Source of the DNA: AP-15 sp963818695
GTDB taxonomy: Bacteria; Pseudomonadota; Alphaproteobacteria; ATCC43930; CGMCC-115725
Direction: 5' to 3'
Length of the DNA: 64,000 bases
Assembly: GCA_963818695.1 (NCBI GenBank)
Contig: CAWFTG010000009.1
Location: 248,001-312,000, forward strand
Below the pieces are notes generated by a model. The model saw nothing but the letters and a program-made list of their open reading frames with translations, did not search any database and had not been told where the DNA came from. Positions within the stretch are counted from its first letter, which is position 1, and each line of letters starts with the position of its first letter. Below, one piece after another: positions 25,327 through 34,565 of the stretch. A program made the translations under genes and the position numbers.

Positions 25327-25905
25327 TCACTGGTCGGCCATCACGCGCGCCGCCAGCGCGGTCATCACAAGGGACAATCCGAAAAAGAGCATGTTGATGC
25401 CGACCAGGAGGCCGATCGCCCAGTCGGCCGAGCTCGGCCACCCTGCCCAGATCAGGTAGGCGAGCAACAGGTCGACAATCCCGCTGAACAGCACCCAAAC
25501 CCAACTGCGCAGATGCCGGCGGTGCTCGATCGCGGCGACGATCGAAGCGATGCCCTCGACGATGAAGAACACAACCAACACCATCGTCAATGTCAGCACG
25601 CCTGCCAGCGGCCGAAGGATCAGTATCAGCCCCAGCGCAACCGACAGCAGGGCTGTCAGCATCGCCCAGGCAAACCCCGGCATACTGCGCGAATGCCACG
25701 CCGAGGCGGCGCGGAAAACGCCTGCAATGAAGAACAGCCACCCGGCAAACAGCGTCACCGCCAATGTGGCGACGTTGGGTTCGGCGACCGCCAGGAACCC
25801 CAGCACCACCATGACGATGCCCTGGATCAGAAACAGCTTCCAATGTCTGTGTATCGTCAGTGCCAACTGGCTGCGCAGCCCGTCGATGTCCGTTTGATTG
25901 CTCAT
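25327..25905 (-). CDS. HdeD family membrane protein (DUF308)
   Basis: A 192-residue protein with six predicted membrane segments in three DUF308 pairs, e.g. FLIQGIVMVVLGFLAVAEP and GWLFFIAGVFRAASAWHSRS. HdeD-like proteins are inner-membrane proteins tied to acid or general stress in enterobacteria; the role here is unknown. The ATG at 25905 is preceded by GGGAATTCCAGAG. Convergent with vapC. Confidence 0.85.
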   Translation of the reverse strand: MSNQTDIDGLRSQLALTIHRHWKLFLIQGIVMVVLGFLAVAEPNVATLAVTLFAGWLFFIAGVFRAASAWHSRSMPGFAWAMLTALLSVALGLILILRPLAGVLTLTMVLVVFFIVEGIASIVAAIEHRRHLRSWVWVLFSGIVDLLLAYLIWAGWPSSADWAIGLLVGINMLFFGLSLVMTALAARVMADQ

Positions 25906-25919
25906 CTCTGGAATTCCCT

Positions 25920-26572
25920 TTACTGCTGCGCGGGCAGGCGGACGCCGCCCGGACCGATCAGGCCGGGATACGGGGCCTTAAAACGCCAGAAGGTGCCACT
26001 GTTCGCTCCCTCCAAGTAGATCGTCTGGTTGTCGGGGCCGCCGAACGCGAAGTTGGTTGTTGCAGCGTCGCCGTTCGGTATTGGCACGAAGCCAAGGATG
26101 ATGCCGCGCGGGTTGATTTGGATAATGCCGCCAAGACCGGCCAACGCGGCCCAAAGATTGCCGCGCACATCGTAATGCATGCCGTCCGGCCCGCCGTTCC
26201 CCGGCATGAAGGTTCCGGCCTTCACCGAACTGAATGTCGAATGCGTCGGATCTTTTGGACATTGTGGGCAGCCCATGGTCGGACCGTTTTGGAATGTGCT
26301 GTACCAGACGCGGCCGCCTCTAAAATCACCGACCGCGAGCAGCGCGTCATCCGGTGTTACGGCAATTCCGTTCGGAAACAAGCCGCTGTCCATATCCCCA
26401 GAACCCGCGAGCTCGAATATGCACGAATTTTGCGAAAGAGGGGCGGATTTCCCCTGAAGAGGCGAGGGGACGCGACCGGGCCCGGGGCTTGAGCTCGTGC
26501 TGCGCCAGTGGCGCAGAGCATCGCAATCAGCACGGCGCCCATCAACCGTATCAGAGCACAAAATGTTGGCAT
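25920..26572 (-). pseudogene. SMP-30/gluconolactonase-like secreted protein, truncated and frameshifted
   Basis: ATG at 26572 with GGGGAGGAA upstream gives a signal peptide (LMGAVLIAMLCATGAARAQA). After about 35 residues the frame shifts near 26465, and the second frame carries SGLFPNGIAVTPDDALLAVG, YDVRGNLWAALAGLGGI, NPRGIILGFVPIPNG and TNFAFGGPDNQTIYLEG, the last blades of a six-blade propeller with the calcium/active-site Asn and Asp. The first two or three blades are absent. Members are lactonases acting on sugar lactones. It is likely inactive and was exported when intact. Confidence 0.75.
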
Positions 26573-26614
26573 TGCTTCCTCCCCTTTCTGCCGGTCAGGT
26601 TTGTTACAAGAAAA

Positions 26615-27850
26615 TCATGTTCGCACGACACCGTCACCGCGCAGCCTCTCGACATCTCGCGCGCTCATGCCGAGCCACTCGCCGAACACCTCGGCGGTGT
26701 GCTCGCCGAGCAGCGGCGCCGGCTCGACCGGCGGCGGGGCGCCGTCGAAGCGCACCGGGAAGGTCGGCATGCGCAACTCCCCATTGGGGTGCCGCATGGT
26801 CTGGATGATGCCGCGTTTCTCGAAGCTGGGTTCACCCAGCAAGTCGCCGGTGTCGAGCACCGCGCCGGCCGGGACGCCGGCGCCGCCGATCAGGCGCATC
26901 GCCTGGTGCTTGTCGTGCCGTCGCGTCCAGTCGGAAACTATCTGGTCGATTTCGGCTTCGTGCTGGCCGCGCGCCTCGCGGGTCGCAAAGCGCGGATCCG
27001 TCATCAGATCCTCGCGCCCGATGAGCTTCAACAGTCGCTGCCAGTGCTCGGGGTTGGCGGGGCTGGTGAAGACATAAACATAGTCGTTGGGGCCGCCGGG
27101 CTTGCACGGGTAGATGCCGGCGGGTGCCATGCCGCCGGCCAGTGATTTGGCGCCGTTGCGCATTGCCGGCTCGCCGCTCCTCGCATGCTGCACGAAGGCG
27201 CTGCGGGTGTACTGCAATTGGGCGTCCTGCATCGCGATCTGCAGCCGCCTGCCCTTGCCGGTCGTGTGGCGCTGGTAAAGCGCACCCAGAATGCCGATCG
27301 CCAACAGCATGCCGGTGCCGGTGTCGCCCAATGTCGGCCCCGGCTTGCACGGCCGCCCGTCGCGCTCGCCGGTGATCGCCATCGTGCCACCGCAGGCCTG
27401 CGCGATCATGTCGAAGGCGAGGTTGTTCTCATAGGGGCTGCCCTCGCCGAACCCCTTCACTTGCGCGTAGACGAGGCGCGGGTTGAGCGCGTGCAACACC
27501 TCCCAGCCGAGCCCCAATCGCTCGATCGCGCCCGGAGCGAAATTCTCGACGAAAACATCCGCGCGCTTTGCCATTTCCTTGACCAGCTGGAGGCCGCGCT
27601 CCGATTTGAGGTCGATTGTGGCGGATTTCTTGTTGGCGTTGTAGATCATGAAATAATAGGCGTCGGCGCCGGGCCGGGGTCCTGTGCCGAGCCCGCGGCC
27701 AGGCTCGCCCCCCTTCGGGTTCTCGACTTTGACGACCTCGGCGCCCAGCCAGGCGAGAGCCTCGGTGCAGGACGGCCCGGCCTCGAATTGCGAGAGGTCG
27801 AGAACCCGAACGCCGTCGAGACAATTCGGCGCTGCGCCTGCTCCATCCAT
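26615..27850 (-). CDS. CaiB/BaiF family CoA transferase
   Basis: A 411-residue family III CoA transferase. ATG at 27850 with AAGGAGC upstream. Motifs are GVRVLDLSQFEAGPSCTEAL and GAEVVKVENPKGGEPGRG, then YFMIYNANKKSATIDLKSER, DVFVENFAPGAIERLGLG and NPRLVYAQVKGFGEGSPYEN. The catalytic Asp is expected in the LAFDMIAQA region (Asp169-like). The enzymes move CoA between carboxylic acids (formyl, succinyl, carnitine and so on). The acceptor is unknown. Divergent from a DUF1810 gene. Confidence 0.9.
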   Translation of the reverse strand: MDGAGAAPNCLDGVRVLDLSQFEAGPSCTEALAWLGAEVVKVENPKGGEPGRGLGTGPRPGADAYYFMIYNANKKSATIDLKSERGLQLVKEMAKRADVFVENFAPGAIERLGLGWEVLHALNPRLVYAQVKGFGEGSPYENNLAFDMIAQACGGTMAITGERDGRPCKPGPTLGDTGTGMLLAIGILGALYQRHTTGKGRRLQIAMQDAQLQYTRSAFVQHARSGEPAMRNGAKSLAGGMAPAGIYPCKPGGPNDYVYVFTSPANPEHWQRLLKLIGREDLMTDPRFATREARGQHEAEIDQIVSDWTRRHDKHQAMRLIGGAGVPAGAVLDTGDLLGEPSFEKRGIIQTMRHPNGELRMPTFPVRFDGAPPPVEPAPLLGEHTAEVFGEWLGMSARDVERLRGDGVVRT

Positions 27851-27946
27851 CGCATACTGCTCCTTCTCAAAAACGCGGAGCGTCACGATAGTGCAGACCG
27901 GCTTCCGGTTGAAACGCCTTTCGCCATGTCAGCTTTGGAGAACCAA

Positions 27947-28384
27947 ATGAGCGACCCGTACGACCTACAACGATTTGTCGATGCGCAGAACCCGGTTTAC
28001 GACAGGGCCTGCGCCGAATTGCGGGACGGAAGAAAGAAAAGCCACTGGATGTGGTTTGTCTTCCCGCAGATCGAGGGTTTGGGGTCCAGTCCTCAGGCCC
28101 GCAAATTTGCCGTCGCGTCTCTGACGGAAGCCGCGGCCTATCTGGAACATCCGATCCTCGGGCCGCGGCTCACCGAATGCACCAGGCTGGTGAATCTCGT
28201 CGAGGGGCACGCGATCGAGCAGATCTTCGGATATCCCGATTATCTTAAGTTCCGGTCTTCGATGACGCTGTTCGCCCATGCCGCATCGGATAATCGGGTC
28301 TTTATCGACGCCCTGCAAAAGTATTTCAGCGGTGAATTCGATCCCCCGACACTCGCGCGACTGCGGGCACTTCAGAGTTCGTGA
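27947..28384 (+). CDS. DUF1810 family protein
   Basis: A 145-residue protein from ATG 27947 (TTGGAG seven bases upstream). Characteristic segments are DPYDLQRFVDAQNPVYDRAC, SHWMWFVFPQIEGLGSSPQA and LTECTRLVNLVEG. The DUF1810 family is small, cytoplasmic and of unknown function; a macro-domain-linked role in ADP-ribose biology has been proposed for some members. Followed 16 bases later by DUF488. Confidence 0.9.
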   Translation: MSDPYDLQRFVDAQNPVYDRACAELRDGRKKSHWMWFVFPQIEGLGSSPQARKFAVASLTEAAAYLEHPILGPRLTECTRLVNLVEGHAIEQIFGYPDYLKFRSSMTLFAHAASDNRVFIDALQKYFSGEFDPPTLARLRALQSS

Positions 28385-28400
28385 TCGCCGCAAGCATCGA

Positions 28401-28769
28401 ATGACACGGCATCAGCTCCGCGTGAAACGCGTTTACGAGCCTCCCGATAGCGGCGACGGCACCCGCGTTCTGGTCGATCGCTTGTGGCCCCGCGGCCTGT
28501 CGCGAGAGCGGGCGAAGATTGACCTTTGGCTGAAGGAGATTGCCCCCAGCAATAGCTTGCGCCGCCGATTTCACGGCAATCCGGCGGCTTGGGAGGAATT
28601 CAAGATCGCCTATTATGGCGAAATCCGCGAGCCTGCGGCGCAGCCCGCAATCCAGAGCCTGCTCGATCGGCTGACCCGCGAACCTGTCACCCTGCTCTTC
28701 GCCGCCCGCGACGAGACCCACAACAACGCGGTCGCTCTGCAGGAGTGGCTAGAGGAGCGGGCCGGGTGA
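28401..28769 (+). CDS. DUF488 family protein (YeaO-like)
   Basis: A 122-residue protein from ATG 28401. It contains KRVYEPPDSGDGTRVLVDRL, WPRGLSRERAKIDLWLKEIA and VTLLFAARDETHNNA, the full DUF488/YeaO pattern. Function is unknown. Short gap to DUF1810, likely one transcript. Confidence 0.9.
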   Translation: MTRHQLRVKRVYEPPDSGDGTRVLVDRLWPRGLSRERAKIDLWLKEIAPSNSLRRRFHGNPAAWEEFKIAYYGEIREPAAQPAIQSLLDRLTREPVTLLFAARDETHNNAVALQEWLEERAG

Positions 28770-28779
28770 GCGCACACCG

Positions 28780-29183
28780 TCACGGCAATTTCACTGTTTT
28801 TGTCGCAACCGCGTCTAGCGCGCCTACCATAGCCTCGATCGTCTGAGAGAGCCTCGCGTCAAGCCCGTGCCGTTGCGCGAGCATCGCGGATCGTTGTAGG
28901 ACAGCCAGACTTTGCCGGCCGCGTCCTCAAAAATTAGCCCTTCAATGGCAGATTGATGCCGATCGCCTGGTTGGCCTGCATCAGCGGGGTCCTAGGTTTG
29001 GCATTGCCGAAAACTCAGCAGCTCGGTTGGCCGCAGCGGCAAACCGACCTCTGCGGCTCCCGCCCGCGTGATCGATGCGCGCAAACACCGTCATGCCCTT
29101 GACCCTGACCTCGGCCTCGAACCGATCCATCGTTTCCTCGGCCCAAAGCTGCTCGGTATAGTGGTCAACCCGTCTGCGGCCAT
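28780..29183 (-). pseudogene. DUF302 family protein, several frameshifts
   Basis: ATG at 29183 follows GGGAG. Joined frames read MAADGLTTIPSSFGP, ETMDRFEAEVRVKGMTVFAR, AAEVGLPLRPTELLSFGNAK, TPLMQANQAIGINLPLK, FEDAAGKVWLSYND and LDARLSQTIEAMVGALDAVA. This is a complete DUF302 protein of about 133 residues (GNP/K-TPLM and LPLK are hallmarks). At least four indels interrupt it. No single ORF covers more than a third. Clearly decayed, or a locally poor sequence. Confidence 0.75.
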
Positions 29184-29335
29184 CACATACGCTCCCACAG
29201 CCGGTCCCGATGACCGTCGCGGCGAATTTCCTCGACGTCAAGAGGCATGTCCCGGCGCTCATTTTCTGCCATCCTCCCTTTTTCGACGCATTAGCATGGT
29301 TCGATCCTGAGCATGCACATCCGAGGAAGTCAGAC

Positions 29336-29847
29336 ATGGAGCAGCTGAAGGCCGGCGCTATTGCTCACGCAATCTTCGTCGCCCTCTTAATCATGCCATT
29401 CGGCAGCCCGGCCCGGGCCGACAACCGCGCCGAAATCAGAGCGCTCGAGGAGCGCTTTGTCGCCGCGTTCAAGGCGAAAGACCTCGACGCGATCATGAAG
29501 GTGTACGCCCCGGCCAGACGCTGTTCGTTTTCGATGTGGTTCCGCCGCGGCAATATGTCGGCGCCGCAGCCTATCGGAAGGACTGGCAAACCTTCTTCGA
29601 CAGCTTCGAGGGTCCGATCACTGTCGAGCTGAGCGACCTCGACGTCGGCGCCGACCGCAATCTCGCCTATAGCCATAGCATCCAGCATGTCGCCGGTACC
29701 GACAAACAGGGCAAGAAGCTCGATCTCACGGTGCGGGTGACCGATGTCTATAAAAAAATCGGGGGCAGGTGGCTCGTTATCCACGAGCACGTCTCGGTGC
29801 CGGTCGACCTCGATACCGACAAGCCCGATCTCAGTTCGAAACCCTAG
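29336..29847 (+). pseudogene. SnoaL/DUF4440-like secreted protein with one-base deletion
   Basis: ATG at 29336 (GAGGAAG upstream) gives a signal peptide (HAIFVALLIMPFGSPARA), then EIRALEERFVAAFKAKDLDA, typical of NTF2-like folds. At about 29510 YAP is followed by a shift. Adding one C to a CCCC run yields GQTLFVFDVVPPRQYVGA and then WQTFFDSFEGPITVELSDL, TVRVTDVYKKIGGRWLVIHE to the stop at 29847. Periplasmic; ligand unknown. Frameshift in a homopolymer, so sequencing error is possible. Confidence 0.8.
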
Positions 29848-29899
29848 TCGTCCGCTCTGCGGCGATCGGGCTAGTCGCGTTGCTGGCCTCCTTAACGCG

Positions 29900-30106
29900 C
29901 CGCAATCCCGTTGCAGACGGAGGGCATCGACGGCGCGCCCAGCTGGAGGCTGAAACCGGTAGAGGGCGGCACCAGTGTCACCTTGAGTATATCTCGGCGG
30001 CTATATCCGCAGCGGCACGGAGCAAGGGGCGCCCAAAGTCGACCGGGTGCTCGACGAGCAGCTGCAACGTCTTAAAAGCTTCGAAGGCAACTCCGCGATG
30101 CAATAG
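29900..30106 (+). pseudogene. SRPBCC-domain C-terminal remnant
   Basis: Two frames give PLQTEGIDGAPSWRLKPVEG then GYIRSGTEQGAPKVDRVLDE and QLQRLKSFEG before a stop at 30106. This matches the end of SRPBCC/START-like proteins (W-L-P-EGGT-VTL, then GY, then VD-VL-EQL-RLK). Only the last third is left, with a frameshift between the two pieces. Confidence 0.6.
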
Positions 30107-30201
30107 CGGGGCGCCTACGACCCCAACAAGCGCCGCCAGCCCACAGTCCGATCAACACTCTCCGTAGCAAGGATCGGCAGCTGCCCTGGACGTTGTTGGT
30201 T

Positions 30202-30849
30202 TTACAGCTCGTTGTAAACCTGCAGTGCCAAGTCGATGTCGTCGAAGAGATTACCCCGCCCATGGTGCATGACCAGCGCACGTGAACAATAAGATTTGAT
30301 CACATCGCCCATATGGGAGGCGAGTATAAGGGTGCGATCGGCCCTTTTTTCGAACAGTTCTTCGTGTGAGCGGCGCTGGAAGCGTTGGTCGCCCGCCGCG
30401 ATGACCTCATCGATAAGATAGCAATCAAAATCGATAGCCAGAGACAATGCAAAAGCGAACCGAGCCCGCATGCCGATAGAGTAAATTTTGACCGGTTCCG
30501 ACAGATGGCTTCCAAGCTCAGCGAAATCTTCAACATATGCTTTGATTTCATCGAAAGGTTTGTTGTAGATCCTGGCGATGAACCGCATATTGTCGTTGCC
30601 GGTCAGGCTGCCTTGAAAGCCACCCTGTAGCGCGAGCGGCCAAGAAACGGACATGGTCTGTTCGATCCTGCCGCTGGTCGGAAGTTCAACCCTGCCGAGG
30701 AGCCGGATCAGTGTCGATTTGCCGGCGCCGTTACGGCCGAGCACCGCCAGTTTTTCTCCCCGGGCCACGCTGAACGATACGCCGCCGACGGCGCGGCGCA
30801 CGCGTCCTTCGGTACGATATTCCTTGGTTACGTTGATCGCTTCGATCAT
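30202..30849 (-). CDS. kpsT: Capsule polysaccharide ABC exporter ATPase
   Basis: A 215-residue ABC ATPase of the polysaccharide export group: Walker A GRNGAGKST, Q-loop region SWPLALQGGFQGSLTG, signature YSIGMRARFAFALSLA, Walker B DCYLIDEV and switch His in ILASHMGD. The short length and the IGMR signature are typical of KpsT/BexA. It powers export of lipid-linked capsule across the inner membrane with KpsM. Its start overlaps the kpsM stop by four bases. Last gene of the kpsEMT run. Confidence 0.9.
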   Translation of the reverse strand: MIEAINVTKEYRTEGRVRRAVGGVSFSVARGEKLAVLGRNGAGKSTLIRLLGRVELPTSGRIEQTMSVSWPLALQGGFQGSLTGNDNMRFIARIYNKPFDEIKAYVEDFAELGSHLSEPVKIYSIGMRARFAFALSLAIDFDCYLIDEVIAAGDQRFQRRSHEELFEKRADRTLILASHMGDVIKSYCSRALVMHHGRGNLFDDIDLALQVYNEL

Positions 30850-31628
30850 TCTGCTACGACGTATTTCCGGCTTTCGCGCATCAGCAGCAACCCGATAAAC
30901 GTCAAGACTGCGAGAACGAGGCTAGTATAGGCTGGGTCGCCATATGTCTTGACCGCGCTGCCGAACATGCCCCCTCGGATCATTTCATAGGCCTGAAGGG
31001 ACGGCTGAAACAGCGCCCAATGACGTATGCTCTCGGGCAGCCATGCCGCCATAACGAAGAAGCCGGAGAAAAATATGTATAAATACGAATATGGCTGCCA
31101 GATTTTCTCTACCCACTCGGAGCGCTCGCTCAGGCCGCCAATGATCAGCCCGACGGCGGCCGCCCACCAGATCATGTAGAAGTAGCCGAGATAAAACATC
31201 GGCAAGTCGCGTGGCAGATCAATCCAGCCTAGGGTGTAAAATAACGCGAATGACGCCACAACGGCAGCAAGGTTAGATGCTACCTCGAGCAGAGTACGTG
31301 CAAGGAAGATATCGAAGATCGTGACCTGCCGATGATAAAGCAGGCCTGCATTGACCCGCACGAAGAGCAGCATCCGTCCACCAACATGCCGGAACAGCAA
31401 AAGCGGCAGGTAACCGCTCCAGAGAAACGGCATCAACGGCACACCGTGCTCGTAGGGAGCCCTTACGACCGACCAAACCAACAAGACCGGGATAGCGAAG
31501 ATCAAAGGCTCGAGAAGGATCCAGCCAAAACCGAGACCCTCTCGACCGAACCGCGTATAAATTTCGCGTATCAGGAGAGCGCCGACAACGCGCCACTGGG
31601 TAGCGAGATTTTCCCAGAAATTACGCAT
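30846..31628 (-). CDS. kpsM: Capsule polysaccharide ABC exporter permease
   Basis: A 260-residue ABC-2 permease with six predicted membrane helices (WILLEPLIFAIPVLLVWSVV, and so on) and the ALLIREIYTRFGREGLGFGW head seen in KpsM/BexB. It forms the channel with KpsT. Overlaps kpsT by ATGA and lies 15 bases downstream of kpsE. Confidence 0.9.
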   Translation of the reverse strand: MRNFWENLATQWRVVGALLIREIYTRFGREGLGFGWILLEPLIFAIPVLLVWSVVRAPYEHGVPLMPFLWSGYLPLLLFRHVGGRMLLFVRVNAGLLYHRQVTIFDIFLARTLLEVASNLAAVVASFALFYTLGWIDLPRDLPMFYLGYFYMIWWAAAVGLIIGGLSERSEWVEKIWQPYSYLYIFFSGFFVMAAWLPESIRHWALFQPSLQAYEMIRGGMFGSAVKTYGDPAYTSLVLAVLTFIGLLLMRESRKYVVAE

Positions 31629-31643
31629 CGTCGAAACCGAATG

Positions 31644-32840
31644 CTACGCTGCGGAATGCTCGCGGACATTCGCTACCAGCAGCCAGGCCAGTCCGTAAGC
31701 GAGCATGCAGGTAGCAACAACGGTCAGAAAAGAGACGATCCGCTTCGGGAAAAGCGGGTAATCCGCAAGATTCGGCTGGGCAATCGTCTCGAGGTAAAGC
31801 TGTTGCCGCTGCGCCTCGATGCGCGCTGCCTCAAGGGACGTAAAAGCCGACGCCAGGGCCTTTTCAGCAAGCTCGCGCTGCAGGTTGAGGCGTTCATACT
31901 CGGTCAGCGCCGAGACGACCGAGTCGGTGGCGCCGCTGAGCTTCGCCCGCTCTTCGGCAATCAGCTTGTCGAGCGAGGCGATGCGGTTTTTGACCAGCGG
32001 GATCTGCGGACTGTTCGGCGAATTGTTGAGAAGCTCGCCGAGCTGAGTTCGGGCGTTGGCCTGCGCCGCATTCATTTGCCCGATCAGTTCCAACACGCCC
32101 GATGACGCGGATTTTGGATCGAGCATCTTCTGCTTGACGCGATAGGCCGTCAGCTCGGTCTGAATCTCCGCAATCCGCTGCTCGGCGCCGTCGACCTCAC
32201 CGCGCGCGGTGTCGAGGGCGTCTCGGCGCGCCCGCTCGTTGAGCTCATTGATTAGCTGCTCGCTATAACTCAAAAGCGCGCTGGCAAGCTCCTGGGCATC
32301 CTTCGGCCGGTAGGCTTTGACCCGAAGCGCAGTCACGCCGGTACTGGTGTCGGTTTCCACAGAGACGAAATGCTCATATCGCGAGAACAGCGCTTCGAAA
32401 TCTTTGCGCCAATACAGAAGACCCGGAAATCGCGTGACAATATCGCCCTCCGGCCGGCTGAGCACGGTTCTCAGGTCATCTTTTTGCTCGAGTTTGCGGA
32501 CCGCATCACGCGACATGATGAAGTCTTGGACGGCGCTGGTGTCTTCTGCTGCGCGGCTCAACCCGGTAGATTGAAGCAGCGCACCGATCCCGCTTGTCTG
32601 CACCTGCTTCGGGCTGCGGACAATAAATTTGGCCTCCGACAGGTAGAGATCCGAGGCGATCGCGAAATAGTAGACGCCGGCAATCAAGGTCGGCAGGCCG
32701 ACAATTCCCCACAGCCATGGGTTGAAAGGCCGGAAGAGCCGGCGGAACCGCGCCACGCTGCGCGGCGGCGCTGTGCCGGCATCGACTACGGCGGCGCGGC
32801 CGAGCGGCTGGACTCTATCGAGTTGCCTGATTTCTGCCAT
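31644..32840 (-). CDS. kpsE: Capsule polysaccharide export inner-membrane protein KpsE
   Basis: About 398 residues. ATG at 32840 is chosen; a GTG nine bases upstream is possible. N-terminal helix (LWGIVGLPTLIAGVYYFAIA), then periplasmic SEAKFIVRSP, a long coiled coil (residues 200-350, with DTARGEVDGAEQRIAEIQTE) and a C-terminal membrane helix after DYPLFPKRIVSFLTVVATCM. This is the PCP-3 type co-polymerase/export protein that links the inner-membrane ABC exporter to the outer-membrane KpsD. No kpsD is in the window. Confidence 0.88.
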   Translation of the reverse strand: MAEIRQLDRVQPLGRAAVVDAGTAPPRSVARFRRLFRPFNPWLWGIVGLPTLIAGVYYFAIASDLYLSEAKFIVRSPKQVQTSGIGALLQSTGLSRAAEDTSAVQDFIMSRDAVRKLEQKDDLRTVLSRPEGDIVTRFPGLLYWRKDFEALFSRYEHFVSVETDTSTGVTALRVKAYRPKDAQELASALLSYSEQLINELNERARRDALDTARGEVDGAEQRIAEIQTELTAYRVKQKMLDPKSASSGVLELIGQMNAAQANARTQLGELLNNSPNSPQIPLVKNRIASLDKLIAEERAKLSGATDSVVSALTEYERLNLQRELAEKALASAFTSLEAARIEAQRQQLYLETIAQPNLADYPLFPKRIVSFLTVVATCMLAYGLAWLLVANVREHSAA

Positions 32841-33012
32841 TTGGGACACCAGAATGAACTTTGGACAAGCTGATCAGCCGATTTTGTGCAAAACAAGGCA
32901 CCTGCCGAAGCGAGGCATTAGCCCGGTCTGCGCGCTACTGTAACGCCGCGTAAGTGCGAATGAAACCGCCGAACACTGCGCTTTTTAATCATGCGGTTTA
33001 TGCTGCGGCGCT

Positions 33013-34363
33013 TCAACGCAGCGCAGCGTAGACTTCCGCGACCCGCTCGCGGTAGCGCTCGACGGAAAATTTTGCTGCTTGCAGTGGTCCGCGTCGCGCG
33101 AGTTCGGCACGCAGATCCCCATCATTGACGATCGTTGCGACAGCCCGCGCAATCTGATCGGTGTCGTACGGGTCCACGAGAAGAGCGGCATCGCCGGCGA
33201 CCTCGGGCAGCGCGGATTCGCGCGACGCGACAACGGGCGTGCCGAGAAGCATCGAACTCGAGGACCGGCAGGCCGAAACCCTCGTAGAGCGACGGAAAGA
33301 TGACGGCCCGCGCCCCCCGAATTAATGTCGCCAGTGTCGCAAAGCTTACGTAATCGAGCCGGTGGATGCCGCGCCCGGAGCGCCTCCGCACCCCCTCGCA
33401 CTCGTTTCGTTCGGCGAGCAGCCTCAATTCGGCATCATTCCCCCAACCCCCGGCGACGACGAGCACCAGAGGGACGTCGACGTCCGAAGCCAAATAAGCC
33501 TCGATCAAACGGCGGACATTTTTTTTTGGTTCCAGCGCTCCATAAAACAGCAGGTATTCGTGCAAGCCGAGGCCAAACTGCACTTCCAGCTGGTTGGCGA
33601 TCGCCGCCGCCGGCCGTTCGATCCATTCGCGAGGAAAATCCACAGTCTGATAGGTGTTCGAGATGCGCCTTTCTTCGACGCCGAGAAGCTCGATGATGTC
33701 GCGCTTGGAATTTTCGGACACCGTGACGATATGGTCCGCTTCCTTGGCGATTTTTTTGAGCAGGCGAAGAAGCTGCCGCTTGTTGTCTTCGGTCGTGAAC
33801 GGCAGCCGGAGCGGGACGAGATCGTGGATCGTATAGACGTTGCGCGCCGATTTGACACGTAGAGGCAGCGGATAAGTGCAATGCAGGATGTCTGGTCGAG
33901 GCTCGAAGGCGAGGTTGACGAATGCCTTGGTGCGGGAAAAATAGGATCGGGCGTTGACGAAAAGATTGCGGGCAATAAAAACCCGATCATGGGCGTCAAG
34001 CGTGCGCCTGAATTGCCGGGCGACGACGGCGCCGCTCAATTCGACCGGCAGGGGCTTGACGGGCAGGTGATACCGCGTCTGGTCGATGGCATGGTTAAGG
34101 GCCCGCCGCAAGGTTAGCTTTCGCTTCCCCGACATGCTCGGCCGCTTCTCGTCAAAAAATGCGATCTCGCGCAGCAGCCGATCTTTCGCGGGTGTGAACG
34201 GAGTGCTGTAAAGGACGCCAACCTCATGGCCGAGATCGTGGGCGGCACGCGTCAACATGCGCGTGTACGTCGCGATGCCTGTTCCTCTCGCCAACGAAAG
34301 GTTCAAGCCATCGAAGATGATGCGCTGGGATCCCTCGCCGGAAGCGGATGGCATCGCCGTCAT
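33013..34363 (-). pseudogene. Glycosyltransferase family 4 protein, frameshift near the C terminus
   Basis: The gene reads IIFDGLNLSLARGTGIATYT, DILHCTYPLPLRVKSARNVY, TIHDLVPLRLP, YGALEPKKNVRRLIEAYLAS and AVIFPSLYEGFGLPVLE, the GT-B donor motif. At about 33254 an extra base breaks the frame; the next frame continues AMLLGTPVVASRESALPEVA and RYRERVAEVYAALR to 33013. About 449 residues when repaired. Candidate start ATG 34363, or 34354, without a clear ribosome site. As part of the capsule locus it should add a sugar to the repeat unit. If the indel is real, the last 80 residues are lost. Confidence 0.8.
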
Positions 34364-34565
34364 TTCAAGCCAAACGTTGCCGTGCGCCGGCGTAATCGCG
34401 CCGCAGGTATTTGTTGCACCAGTAGGGCCTCTTATCTGCGGGTCGACGTTCCGCGCGTTCACCGGGAGCTGTTCGGATATTGCGCCGCAGCGTGATTTTC
34501 GTGGACAGTGCCCGGCCAATTGTCAAGAGTTACCGGCGTTAGGCAAGAATCTTTATACCGACGCG

